A stretch of 64,000 bases of DNA from Novosphingobium sp. 32-60-15 (GTDB taxonomy: Bacteria > Pseudomonadota > Alphaproteobacteria > Sphingomonadales > Sphingomonadaceae), in the NCBI RefSeq assembly GCF_002280675.1, contig NZ_NCEN01000004.1:124001-188000 (forward strand). Direction: 5' to 3'. Positions 28,476 to 38,473 of the stretch are shown in pieces. The position numbers and the translations under genes are program-made. Below the pieces are notes generated by a model. The model was given only the letters and a program-made list of their open reading frames with translations, made no database searches and was not told where the DNA came from. Each line of letters starts with the position of its first letter. Position 1 is the stretch's first letter.

Positions 28476-29643
28476 TGCGCAGGCCTTCTGGCGTCTCACC
28501 AAACAACCGTGCGTAGCTATCAATCGCATAACGATCAGTCATGCCAGAGATGAAATCCGCGATGTGCCGTGTCCGTGCAGGCTCTGTGTGCGGCAGGGTA
28601 ATCCGCCAGCTAACGGGCAACAGCGCAGGATCATTGGCATATGCACCAAACAAGGCCGCAATTACATCTCGCGCCCGATCTGCCGTGGCGCGCTGTTCAT
28701 CGTGCAAATACAACCGGTCGTACATGAACTGCTTTAGCGCGCGTTCTTCCTCGCCCATCGCCGCCGAAAATGTAGCCAGCGGGCGGTCTGCTGCCCGCAC
28801 ATCCTCGACGCTCATGACGCCCGTGTCAGTTAAGCGCGCCCGCGTTTCAGCGATGACGTCGTTGACCATCCGCCCGATCTGCCCGCGCACCAATTCACGC
28901 AACATACGGTCTTGCGGTGCCCCAGGGTAACGCTGCTCGATCAGGCGCCATTGTTCGGCAACCGCCGGCAACTCCATCAAGTCGTCAAGGTTTAAGAACC
29001 CCGCACGCAAGCCATCATCGATGTCGTGGTTATCATAAGCGATATCATCTGAAATCGCAGCAACCTGCGCCTCCAACGATGCGAAAGTTGGAAGGCCCAA
29101 GGGATAGGCTGCATCAAGTTCTCTTAACGCCCACGATGGCTGCAGGATCGGGCCATTGTGCTTGGCAAGGCCCTCAAGCATCTCCCACGAAAGATTGAGG
29201 CCTTCGTGCCCACAATAGGGGCTTTCGAGCCGCATCAGCACGCGCAAGGTGTTGGCATTGTGGTCAAACCCGCCCGCACTCTCCATCGCCGCCTCCAGCG
29301 CATCCTCGCCAGCGTGGCCGAACGGTGGATGACCGATGTCATGCGCAAGGCACAGTGCTTCGGTCAGGTCCTCGTCCAACCCCAACGCTCTTGCAATCAC
29401 CCGGCCAATTTGCGCCACTTCAAGGCTGTGCGTGAGTCGGACGCGATAGTGATCACCATCAGGCGCGATGAACACCTGGGTCTTGTGGCGCAGACGGCGA
29501 AAAGCGATGGAATGGATAATCCGGTCACGGTCGCGCTGAAAGTCGCTGCGCGGCCCTCGGGCAGAGCCGCCATCGGTAAGAAATTCGCGTCCACGCGATC
29601 GCGCCGGATCGCTGGCGTAAAGCGCGCGGCCTGAACTTGTCAT
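28468..29643 (-). CDS. dgt: Deoxyguanosinetriphosphate triphosphohydrolase-like protein
   Basis: This 391-residue HD-domain hydrolase probably cleaves dNTPs to nucleoside and triphosphate. The metal ligands are visible as His72 (RLTHSLEVAQIG), His101-Asp102 (LAHDIGHPPFGH) and the later Asp in AISDDIAYDNHD. The chosen ATG is four bases after the racemase stop. Longer in-frame starts would run inside the racemase gene. There is no strong ribosome site, so re-initiation after the upstream gene is likely. Confidence 0.9.
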   Translation of the reverse strand: MTSSGRALYASDPARSRGREFLTDGGSARGPRSDFQRDRDRIIHSIAFRRLRHKTQVFIAPDGDHYRVRLTHSLEVAQIGRVIARALGLDEDLTEALCLAHDIGHPPFGHAGEDALEAAMESAGGFDHNANTLRVLMRLESPYCGHEGLNLSWEMLEGLAKHNGPILQPSWALRELDAAYPLGLPTFASLEAQVAAISDDIAYDNHDIDDGLRAGFLNLDDLMELPAVAEQWRLIEQRYPGAPQDRMLRELVRGQIGRMVNDVIAETRARLTDTGVMSVEDVRAADRPLATFSAAMGEEERALKQFMYDRLYLHDEQRATADRARDVIAALFGAYANDPALLPVSWRITLPHTEPARTRHIADFISGMTDRYAIDSYARLFGETPEGLRNV

Positions 29644-29647
29644 CGGA

Positions 29648-30337
29648 TCAGCCGAGTATCCATTCGACAGCGGCTTCGGCATGGATCCGTGTGCAATCAT
29701 AGATTGGCAGGACATTGGCGTCGACATCGACAATCATATCAAGTTCGGTGCAGCCCAGCACAGCTGCTTGTGCGCCCTGATTGCCCATCGTGGTGAGCAT
29801 CGTTTTGAGCGTACGTTCGGCAGCGCGCGTGACCTTGCCCTGCATCAGTTCCTCGTAAATGATCCGGTCAACTTCATCGACCTCTTCCATGACGGGCGGC
29901 AACAAGGTGATGCCATGGGCCACCAAGCGTTTGCGATAAAAGCTTTCCATCACAACGTTCCGCGTGCCCAATAAAGTCGCACTGGTGATGCCGTCAGCTT
30001 TCATTTTGCTGCCCACGACTTCGGCGATATGAATCACCGGAACAGAGATGGCCGCTGCCACTTTGTCATAGGCTTTGTGCATGGAATTGGCGCCGATCAA
30101 CACCGCCGTGGCACCGGCCTGTTCAAGCCTACGGGCGCTATCTGACAGGATTTCTGCGGCATTCGCCCACTGCTCAGGCGTCGAAAGGCGCACAAGGTCA
30201 GCGAAGTTGAGGCTTTCAATCAGCAATGGCGCGCTGACATCGTGGCTTGTGCGCGCCTGAACCAGTTGGTTGATATCTTCGTAATACGTGCGGGTCGAAA
30301 CCCAGCTCATGCCGCCGATAAGGCCGATCTTGCGCAA
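29648..30337 (-). CDS. Aspartate/glutamate racemase family protein, single catalytic Cys
   Basis: This 229-residue protein is full length for the family and opens with MRKIGLIGGMSW, as in YgeA/RacX. The second catalytic cysteine is present (Cys196 in VLGCTELD). The first is replaced: the residue before the NxxH motif is Ala83 in GANSMHK, where two-cysteine racemases have Cys and E. coli YgeA has Thr. It may therefore be a one-base racemase with narrow or one-way activity, or a non-racemase. It sits upstream of dgt, with four bases between them. Confidence 0.82.
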   Translation of the reverse strand: MRKIGLIGGMSWVSTRTYYEDINQLVQARTSHDVSAPLLIESLNFADLVRLSTPEQWANAAEILSDSARRLEQAGATAVLIGANSMHKAYDKVAAAISVPVIHIAEVVGSKMKADGITSATLLGTRNVVMESFYRKRLVAHGITLLPPVMEEVDEVDRIIYEELMQGKVTRAAERTLKTMLTTMGNQGAQAAVLGCTELDMIVDVDANVLPIYDCTRIHAEAAVEWILG

Positions 30338-30401
30338 AGTCCGATACTCCCAAGGCTGTCCGGCAACGGCCTTACGAAAGGTGGCCGGACAGGTCTAGGG
30401 C

Positions 30402-30719
30402 CTACCGCTTTTCCGGCGCAAAGCCCATGGCGCAGAGCGCGGCAGCAGTGGTTGTGACGCCAAGCAGTTCCGCATCACCGATGCGGCGTACTGTCGCGAC
30501 GTAATCGGAAAGACCGCGCTTGGGCCCTTGCAAAGCCTGCAGCTTCTGAAGTTGCCCGATAGACAATCTGTCTGTCATCCGGTCTGCCATGCAGGCGGCG
30601 TTGGCATTAGATAGACCGGCATCAACCAAGGCTGATCTCACGCGTCCCTCTGCCAGCTTGGCAGGGGCACACGCAGACATTGTCATAACAGCAACGGTAA
30701 GGGTTACTGTGGCACCCAA
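30402..30719 (-). CDS. Small lipoprotein of unknown function, unclear start
   Basis: This 105-residue frame (from a TTG) has a hydrophobic segment ending MTMSAC, a plausible lipobox, followed by a helical domain with two further cysteines. No ATG precedes the lipobox except two inside the hydrophobic segment. Ten codons further upstream an ATT (30749) has GGCAGGGG nine bases before it and would supply the missing positive n-region (RQRPNYGW). Either a rare ATT start is used, or the ATG was mutated. It lies between pntB and the racemase gene. I do not recognise the family. Confidence 0.55.
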   Translation of the reverse strand: MGATVTLTVAVMTMSACAPAKLAEGRVRSALVDAGLSNANAACMADRMTDRLSIGQLQKLQALQGPKRGLSDYVATVRRIGDAELLGVTTTAAALCAMGFAPEKR

Positions 30720-30774
30720 CGACCAGCCATAGTTAGGCCGTTGTCGAATGCCGAGTAACCCCTGCCCATGCCTA

Positions 30775-32232
30775 TCAATGTCCCAGAGACTTCACGATAT
30801 CTTCAACCATCTTCTTTGCGTCAGCCAGCAACATCATCGTCTGGTCCATGTAGAACACGTCGTTGTCGACACCGGCATAGCCGACCCCGCCCATCGAGCG
30901 CTTCACGAAGAAAATCGTCTTGGCTTTGTCCACGTCGAATACAGGCATGCCATAGATCGGTGAGGACTTGTCGGTTTTTGCCGCCGGATTGACCACGTCG
31001 TTCGCGCCGATGATGAAGGCAACGTCAGCTTGCGCAAACTCGCTATTGATGTCTTCCAGTTCGAAAACTTCATCGTAAGGCACGTTGGCTTCAGCCAAGA
31101 GCACGTTCATGTGCCCGGGCATACGGCCTGCAACCGGGTGGATAGCGTACTTCACGTTGACGCCATGAGCCTTCAACTGGTCACCCATTTCACGCAAAGC
31201 GTGCTGCGCCTGCGACACCGCCATGCCATAGCCTGGTATGATGATGACGCTTTCAGCTTCCTTCATCATGTAAGCCGCATCTTCTGCCGAGCCGCGCTTC
31301 CACGGGCGCTGTTCGCGGGCGGCGCCGCCACCTGCCTCTGGGGCTGCGCCAAAGCCGCCCGCGATCACCGAGATGAAGCTGCGGTTCATGGCCTTGCACA
31401 TGATGTAAGACAGGATAGCGCCTGATGATCCGACGAGCGCGCCCGTCACGATCATTGCGGTGTTCTGAAGCGTAAAGCCCATCGCCGCTGCGGCCCAACC
31501 CGAGTAGGAATTGAGCATCGACACAACCACCGGCATATCCGCGCCGCCGATAGGAATGATCAGCAAGAAGCCGATGATGAACGCAAGCACGGTAAGCGTT
31601 GCGATGACCCAAACCGATTGGTCTTGTGTGAACCAGGCCGTCAAGGCGATGATCGCAAGCAAGGTGCCAAGGTTAAGCGCATGACGCCCCGGCAGCATGA
31701 TCGGCGAGCCGCTCATCTTACCGGCAAGTTTGAGAAACGCGATGATCGAACCGGAAAAAGTGATCGCACCAATGGCAATACCAAGGCCGAGTTCAATACG
31801 GCTTACCGGGTTGATTTCACCGTTGGGCAGGAGGATGTCGAAGGCTTGAGGGTTCAGGTAAGCCGCAAGGCCGACCAGGACTGCCGCGAGGCCGACCAGC
31901 GAGTGAAAAGCCGCAACCAGTTGCGGCATGTCCGTCATCTTGATCCGCCGTGCGGTAGTAAGTCCGATGACCGCACCCACAGCAATGGCTGCAAGAATTT
32001 CGCCGAATGAGAAGAAGTCAGGCCCGACATAGCTGTTGAAAGCATCACCGGCTTTCATCGGCATGTGCGTAACCAACGTCGTCACGACCGCGATGGTCAT
32101 GCCGATCATGCCATAGCGGTTGCCCGCGCGGCTGGTGGCTGGGCTGGAAAGCCCGCGAAGTGCCAGAATGAACAGGACACCCGATACGAGGTAGGCAAAA
32201 GCTACCCATGGAGAAACAGCGACGTGTTCCAT
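30775..32232 (-). CDS. pntB: NAD(P) transhydrogenase beta subunit
   Basis: This 485-residue subunit has about nine membrane spans, then the NADP-binding domain III (IIPGYGMAVSQAQHALREM, HPVAGRMPGHMNVLLAEANVPYD, GANDVVNPAA, KRSMGGVGYAGVDN). With PntA1/A2 it couples proton entry to hydride transfer from NADH to NADP. The ATG at 32232 overlaps the pntA2 stop by one base (TGATG), and GGAG is well placed. Confidence 0.96.
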   Translation of the reverse strand: MEHVAVSPWVAFAYLVSGVLFILALRGLSSPATSRAGNRYGMIGMTIAVVTTLVTHMPMKAGDAFNSYVGPDFFSFGEILAAIAVGAVIGLTTARRIKMTDMPQLVAAFHSLVGLAAVLVGLAAYLNPQAFDILLPNGEINPVSRIELGLGIAIGAITFSGSIIAFLKLAGKMSGSPIMLPGRHALNLGTLLAIIALTAWFTQDQSVWVIATLTVLAFIIGFLLIIPIGGADMPVVVSMLNSYSGWAAAAMGFTLQNTAMIVTGALVGSSGAILSYIMCKAMNRSFISVIAGGFGAAPEAGGGAAREQRPWKRGSAEDAAYMMKEAESVIIIPGYGMAVSQAQHALREMGDQLKAHGVNVKYAIHPVAGRMPGHMNVLLAEANVPYDEVFELEDINSEFAQADVAFIIGANDVVNPAAKTDKSSPIYGMPVFDVDKAKTIFFVKRSMGGVGYAGVDNDVFYMDQTMMLLADAKKMVEDIVKSLGH

Positions 32233-32516
32233 CACTTCTTCTCCTTCTTCTTGTACATTGCCAGCATGCGTGCCGTAACGGCAAAACCGCCGAAGATATT
32301 GACCGATGCCAGCACCACCGCAAGCAGGCCCAGCCACTTGGCTGAAGGGCTACCAGCGGCAGCCGAAGCGACCAGCGCACCCACCACGATCACCGAAGAA
32401 ATCGCGTTAGTAACGGCCATGAGCGGCGTATGAAGCGCCGGGGTCACCGACCAGACGACGTAGTACCCGACAAAGCAGGCGAGCACAAAAATGCTCAGGA
32501 TCGAGATAAAGTCCAT
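32232..32516 (-). CDS. pntA2: NAD(P) transhydrogenase alpha-2 subunit (membrane part)
   Basis: This 94-residue protein has three to four membrane spans (ISILSIFVLACFVGYYVVW, ALHTPLMAVTNAISSVIVVGALV, KWLGLLAVVLASVNIFGGFAVT) and a Lys-rich end. It corresponds to the C-terminal membrane piece of the single-chain E. coli PntA, which is a separate gene in many alphaproteobacteria. Confidence 0.95.
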   Translation of the reverse strand: MDFISILSIFVLACFVGYYVVWSVTPALHTPLMAVTNAISSVIVVGALVASAAAGSPSAKWLGLLAVVLASVNIFGGFAVTARMLAMYKKKEKK

Positions 32517-32527
32517 GTCAGGCCCCC

Positions 32528-33646
32528 TCAGCCGAGCAGTCGTTCGTTCACCACTTTGCCGCCCTGCGTCAGGCGGATGGCCTTGCCAATTTCCTCGTCA
32601 AGAACAGGCTTGCCCTGTTCCTTGTCCCAGAAGGCTGAGAGGAAATTATAAAGATTGCGGCTGAAAAGTGCCGATGCGTCTGCTGCAAGATGCGTGGCGG
32701 TGTTCGAATAGCCGACGATCTTGACGCCATGCTTTTCAACAACTTGGTCTGCGACCGAGCCTTCGACGTTACCGCCCTGTGACACCGCCAGATCGAAGAT
32801 CACCGAACCCGGTTTCATCGTGGCGATCTGGGCATCGGACACAAGACGCGGTGCGGCGCGACCCGGGATCAACGCCGTGGTAATCACAATGTCTTGTTTG
32901 GCAATATGCGCGGAAACCAGTTCGGCTTGTGCCTTCTGATATTCTTCGGACATTTCTGTTGCGTAACCGCCAGCACCTTCGCCTTCGATGCCAGCAACAC
33001 TCTCAACAAAGATGGGCCTGGCACCGAGCGATTGGATCTGTTCTTTCGTGGCGGAGCGAACGTCTGTTGCCGAAACTTGCGCCCCCATACGGCGGGCTGT
33101 CGCAATCGCCTGAAGTCCTGCGACACCAACGCCCATGATAAATGCCTTGGCCGCCGAAACCGTACCGGCAGCAGTCATCATCATAGGAAATGCGCGACCA
33201 TAGATATTGGCTGCAGTAATTACCGCTTTATATCCGGCAAGATTGGATTGCGATGATAGGATATCCATTGACTGGGCACGCGTAATGCGTGGCATGAATT
33301 CCATCGCAAGTGCTTCAAGCCCAGCTGCTGCATAAGCATCAACGCGGTCACGCTGTCCGAACGGATCAAGGCCGGCAACAACCAGCGCGCCCGGCTTGGC
33401 CGTTGTCAACAACCCGACGTCAGGGCCTTGTATGCCCAGCACAATGTCAGCATCTTTAGCAGCATCGGCAGCTACGACTTCGGCCCCGACGGTACGATAA
33501 TCATCGTCTCCAATCGAAGCGCCTGTTCCTGCACCACTTTCCACGACGACCGATGCGCCGAGGGCAATGAATTTCTTTACAGTTTCCGGCGTTGCCGAAA
33601 CCCGGCTCTCCCCTGCCGCGCGTTCCCGCAGGACGGCGATCTTCAT
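32528..33646 (-). CDS. pntA1: NAD(P) transhydrogenase alpha-1 subunit (NAD-binding)
   Basis: This 372-residue soluble domain binds NAD(H). It shows KIAVLRERAAGESRVSATPETVKK, MPRITRAQSMDILSSQSNLAGY, VGVAGLQAIATARRMGAQVSATD and YSNTATHLAADASALFSRNLYNF, all typical of PntA and alanine dehydrogenase-like proteins. The ATG at 33646 is preferred over a GTG four codons earlier because AGGGG precedes it. It is the first pnt gene, 16 bases after the oxidase small subunit gene. Confidence 0.95.
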   Translation of the reverse strand: MKIAVLRERAAGESRVSATPETVKKFIALGASVVVESGAGTGASIGDDDYRTVGAEVVAADAAKDADIVLGIQGPDVGLLTTAKPGALVVAGLDPFGQRDRVDAYAAAGLEALAMEFMPRITRAQSMDILSSQSNLAGYKAVITAANIYGRAFPMMMTAAGTVSAAKAFIMGVGVAGLQAIATARRMGAQVSATDVRSATKEQIQSLGARPIFVESVAGIEGEGAGGYATEMSEEYQKAQAELVSAHIAKQDIVITTALIPGRAAPRLVSDAQIATMKPGSVIFDLAVSQGGNVEGSVADQVVEKHGVKIVGYSNTATHLAADASALFSRNLYNFLSAFWDKEQGKPVLDEEIGKAIRLTQGGKVVNERLLG

Positions 33647-33662
33647 TGCCCCTGCCACGCTG

Positions 33663-33785
33663 TTATTGGATCACTAGGATGATGAGCAGAACCAGCACGC
33701 AAATAGCGGGCGTGGACCACTTCACAAGGTTCACAAAGCCTTCGTAAGTCGCCTTTGCAGCCTTCATGTCATTTGCAGAAGCCAT
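33663..33785 (-). CDS. aa3-type cytochrome c oxidase subunit IV-like small protein
   Basis: This 40-residue protein (MASANDMKAAKATYEGFVNL...) ends in one membrane span. The short amphipathic head with xTYEGFxxLxKW followed by a single helix is the pattern of the small fourth subunit of alphaproteobacterial aa3 oxidase. GGGGA stands a few bases before the ATG at 33785. It lies 16 bases before pntA1 on the same strand, so it may be co-transcribed with the transhydrogenase rather than the oxidase genes. Confidence 0.75.
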   Translation of the reverse strand: MASANDMKAAKATYEGFVNLVKWSTPAICVLVLLIILVIQ

Positions 33786-33954
33786 TTTCATCCCCAATAT
33801 TGCTGCGCCATCTTGACGCGTCGGCGTTGCTCTAGCGTTCACACGCTTTCGGCTCAAGACCGTAACCGCCTCTTCAAGCTTAATCGCCTCTTTACTCTAT
33901 GCGTCTATCGGTTGGCTCCTGTCGCAAATGTGGGGGGAGTGAGTAGAGCAAATC

Positions 33955-35373
33955 ATGCAGGAGCCTGAACAACGCCTTCTCTTGCTCATCGATGATGAAC
34001 CCGCGCAATGCCGCCTGATTACAGCGTTGGCTTCGCGTGAAGGATGGCGCACGATCATTGCACGCGATTCGGAAAGCGCCATTGCCACGCTCGGCACGCG
34101 TCAGGGCATGCAGCTTGGTGCTATCATTTTGGATCAATGGGTTCCAGGCGATGATGCGTGCTCTTTGATTGCCGAACTAAAGGCGCGCCGCCCTGCCCTG
34201 CCAATCTTGATGCTTACAACCAGCGCTTCGCCGTTATTGGCCGTAGAAGCGATGCGTGCCGGGGCGACAGACTATCTGATCAAGCCCGTGGCGCCTGAAC
34301 GCCTGCTCCAAGCCCTGCGGAGCGCGACCACACGCGAAAGCGATGCTTGTGAATTGCAGCCTCTGACTGAAAAGATTGGGGCGACGCTCGATTTCGATTC
34401 GATGATCGGGGCAACGCCTGCTTTTAGGGCTGCTCTTGCTGTCTCTGCAAAGGCTGCGCGGACGCACGGAACGGTGCTGATTGAAGGTGAAAGCGGGACA
34501 GGTAAGGAGATGTTGGTGCGCGCCATGCACGCTGCCAGCCCCCGCTCCAAGACGGCGCTGCGCACGATCAACATCGGAAGCATTTCGTCAAACCAGATCG
34601 AATCGGTGCTGTTTGGCCACGAAAAGGGTGCTTTCCCCGGCGCTTTTGAGCGGCACATTGGTGCGCTTCAACACGCAGATGGTGGCACTTTGGTGATCGA
34701 TGAGATCGACCGGATGCCTGAACCCATGCAGGACCGGCTCGTCCGTTTTCTGGAAAAGGGCGATGTCCAGCCCATCGGAGCGCGCCACTCTTTTCGGGTC
34801 GATGTGCGAATCATTGCTTGCGCCAATGCCGGCTTGCGCGATCTTGTGGACATGGGCGATTTTCGTGCAGACCTTCACGCGCTACTCGCCCAGACACAGG
34901 TCATCCTGCCGGCCTTGCGCCAACGTGCGGGTGACATTCCGGCGTTGGCAAGGCATTTTCTGACGCGGATCGGCGAACAACCGGGTTTGCGCGCGCTTGG
35001 CATCACAGATGGAGCGCTTGCCCTGCTGGCCGCGTACGATTGGCCCGGTAACGTGCGGCAATTGCAAGCAACCTTGTTCCGCGCTGCCGTGTTCTGTGAA
35101 GGCGAGGCACTGACCGCGCAGGACTTCCCGAACTTGTCCAACCTGATCGGCGAAGGCAACCGCCGCGCGCCAAGTGTTACAGATGGCGCGGGCGTCACAC
35201 TGTTTTCGGCAGATGGCAACTTGCGACCACTGGAAGAGATTGAAGCAGACGTTATCCGATTGGCAATTGGCCATTATCGCGGGCGTATGACCGAAGTTGC
35301 GCGCCGCCTCGGAATTGGCCGGTCAACACTTTACCGCAAGCTTTCGGAACTGGGAATCGACAACGTCGCATGA
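33955..35373 (+). CDS. NtrC-type response regulator with atypical AAA+ domain
   Basis: This 472-residue protein has a receiver domain (phospho-acceptor Asp60 in IILDQW, Lys110 in LIKPV), an AAA+ domain with Walker A GESGTGKE (178-185) and Walker B TLVIDE (245-250), and a C-terminal Fis-type helix-turn-helix (TEVARRLGIGRSTLYRKL). Two features needed for sigma54 activation are altered. The GAFTGA loop reads GAFPGA (225-230). The second arginine of the FRxDL...R finger is Leu (FRADLHALL, 303-311). It may therefore act without sigma54, as Rhodobacter NtrC does. No histidine kinase gene adjoins it. Confidence 0.88.
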   Translation: MQEPEQRLLLLIDDEPAQCRLITALASREGWRTIIARDSESAIATLGTRQGMQLGAIILDQWVPGDDACSLIAELKARRPALPILMLTTSASPLLAVEAMRAGATDYLIKPVAPERLLQALRSATTRESDACELQPLTEKIGATLDFDSMIGATPAFRAALAVSAKAARTHGTVLIEGESGTGKEMLVRAMHAASPRSKTALRTINIGSISSNQIESVLFGHEKGAFPGAFERHIGALQHADGGTLVIDEIDRMPEPMQDRLVRFLEKGDVQPIGARHSFRVDVRIIACANAGLRDLVDMGDFRADLHALLAQTQVILPALRQRAGDIPALARHFLTRIGEQPGLRALGITDGALALLAAYDWPGNVRQLQATLFRAAVFCEGEALTAQDFPNLSNLIGEGNRRAPSVTDGAGVTLFSADGNLRPLEEIEADVIRLAIGHYRGRMTEVARRLGIGRSTLYRKLSELGIDNVA

Positions 35374-35392
35374 CCCGCGCTAACTTTCACTG

Positions 35393-36160
35393 ATGACAAG
35401 TGAATCGGAATTCAGCGGCAAAATTGCGTTAGTCACAGGAGCCGGTTCGGGCATTGGCGCAGCGTGCGCGCGCTGGCTTGATGCACGTGGCATCGGCGAA
35501 TTGATCCTGATCGACATGGATCGCAACGGGCTGAACGGCTTGGGCCTCACCTGCAAAATCAACGCGCTTGGCGGTGACATTTCGGAACCTTCGCTTTGGA
35601 AACTGCTGGAACGAGACCTGCCAAGGCTTGATTACGCGGTTCTGAATGCAGGAATCGCCAGCAATGGTGATATTGTCGACCTGGATATTGCCAGTTGGCG
35701 CAAAACGATGTCCGTCAATCTTGATGGCACTTTTCTGTCACTGCGCACCGCATTGCGCGTGATGAAACGGCAAAACAGCGGTTCGGTGGTGATCACGGCA
35801 TCGGTGTCCGGGCTCAAGGCTGCTGTAGGAACATCCGCATATTCAGCATCCAAAGCGGCAACGATCCAATTGGCCAAAGTAGCGGCGGCTGAAGCGGCAC
35901 AGTACGGCGTGCGGGTAAATGCCATTGCGCCGGGCGGCGTGGACACCGGTATTTGGGACCGAGCGGAATGGTTTGCGCCGCTGGTTCAACAACATGGCGG
36001 CAGGGACGAGGCTCTGGCAGCGATGGCCAAAGATGCAACGCCAATTGGCCGGTTCGCCCGCGCGGATGAAGTGGCAGCGCAAATCGGGTTCTTGTTATCC
36101 GATGCCGCCGCAACGATTACCGGCACATGCCTTGTCAGCGATGGCGGCGTTTCGCTTTAA
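35393..36160 (+). CDS. SDR-family oxidoreductase
   Basis: This 255-residue classical short-chain dehydrogenase has the cofactor motif TGAGSGIGAA (15-24), NAGIAS, catalytic Ser in TASVSG and the YSASK pair, and a C-terminal GTCLVSDGG. The cofactor-specific Asp in LILIDMD suggests NAD. It begins 20 bases after the regulator gene on the same strand and may be co-transcribed with it. Its stop overlaps the folP stop by four bases in convergent orientation. Substrate unknown. Confidence 0.85.
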   Translation: MTSESEFSGKIALVTGAGSGIGAACARWLDARGIGELILIDMDRNGLNGLGLTCKINALGGDISEPSLWKLLERDLPRLDYAVLNAGIASNGDIVDLDIASWRKTMSVNLDGTFLSLRTALRVMKRQNSGSVVITASVSGLKAAVGTSAYSASKAATIQLAKVAAAEAAQYGVRVNAIAPGGVDTGIWDRAEWFAPLVQQHGGRDEALAAMAKDATPIGRFARADEVAAQIGFLLSDAAATITGTCLVSDGGVSL

Positions 36161-37263
36161 GGCAACTGGCTGAAATCGGTTAGCGCCGCATCGCTTAATC
36201 CGCGCCAGACGTGCAGGGCCTGCACCGTTTCAGGCGCATCATGCACCCGCACGATCTGGCACCCTGCCTGCCATGCTTTGATTGCCAGCATGACCGACCC
36301 CGGCATACGCTGGTGCGACGGCACTTCGTTTGACAGTGCGCCGATTAAACGTTTGCGGCTCGCGCCGAACAGGATCGGCTGACCAAGCGCGTGAAACAGC
36401 GGCAAAGCGTTGATCAGCGCAAGGTTCTCGGCCAGCGATTTGCCAAAGCCGATGCCGGGATCAAGCAAGATTTTATCCCGCGCGATTCCCGCAGCCAAAG
36501 CGGCGTCGCGCCGATCACGCAAAGCATCAAACACATCGAATACAACGTCGTTATATTCACCATCTGCATGAAGATCGCCATCGCTGCCGGGGGCATGCAT
36601 CAACACCACTGGCGCACCACTGTTGGCAACGATTTCCGCTGTTCGCAGATCGTGGCGCATTGCGGAGACATCGTTGACGATATGCGCACCTGCTGCCAGC
36701 GCAGCTTCTATCACCATTGAACGCCGGCTATCGATGGAGATCGCCGCACCACTTGCCGCCAATCGCTCGATCACCGGGACGACGCGCTTAACCTCGTCGC
36801 CTTCCCACACCGCAGCAGCGCCCGGACGCGTGGATTCTCCGCCAATATCAATGATACCAGCCCCTGCCGATAGCATCGCGTGGGCGTGGTCGAGCGCCGC
36901 ATCCGGCTTATCCAGAAATTGGCCACCGTCGGAAAAACTATCGGGTGTTACGTTGAGAATGCCCATGATCTGCGGTTGATCGAGCCGGATCATGCGCGGA
37001 CCACATGCCAAAGGGGCATGTACCTTGCGCAAGTTGTCCCACTGGTCAATGGCGTCTGCCGCCAGACCATCTGGCAGCGCAGCTACCGCGTCAGGCACAT
37101 CGCCAGCGCCAAGGCGGCGGCGTGAAATAACCCTGCCACCTTCGCGCACGATCAGCGCAAAACGGCTTGCATAGGATAGCCCACCGCCAAGCCGGATCGC
37201 CTCGCCGTCTTCGGCTTGCGGGCTATCGACCAGAGCGATGGGGCGGATGTAAACGGTAGGCAT
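36157..37263 (-). CDS. folP: Dihydropteroate synthase
   Basis: This 368-residue enzyme joins p-aminobenzoate to the pterin in folate synthesis. The pterin-binding MGILNVTPDSFSDGG (from about residue 99), DIGGESTRPGA, ISIDSRRSMV, NDVSAM, ILLDPGIGFGKS and FGASRKRLIG segments are present. About 95 residues precede the catalytic barrel; this extension is longer than in E. coli FolP and its role is not evident. The gene lies 31 bases after ccrM on the same strand. Confidence 0.94.
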   Translation of the reverse strand: MPTVYIRPIALVDSPQAEDGEAIRLGGGLSYASRFALIVREGGRVISRRRLGAGDVPDAVAALPDGLAADAIDQWDNLRKVHAPLACGPRMIRLDQPQIMGILNVTPDSFSDGGQFLDKPDAALDHAHAMLSAGAGIIDIGGESTRPGAAAVWEGDEVKRVVPVIERLAASGAAISIDSRRSMVIEAALAAGAHIVNDVSAMRHDLRTAEIVANSGAPVVLMHAPGSDGDLHADGEYNDVVFDVFDALRDRRDAALAAGIARDKILLDPGIGFGKSLAENLALINALPLFHALGQPILFGASRKRLIGALSNEVPSHQRMPGSVMLAIKAWQAGCQIVRVHDAPETVQALHVWRGLSDAALTDFSQLP

Positions 37264-37294
37264 CAGACGCCTTTACCGCCGCAATGGGTCACGC

Positions 37295-38446
<1,152 letters not shown>

Positions 38447-38473
38447 TTAACCCTCGAATTGAAGGGCACAGGT

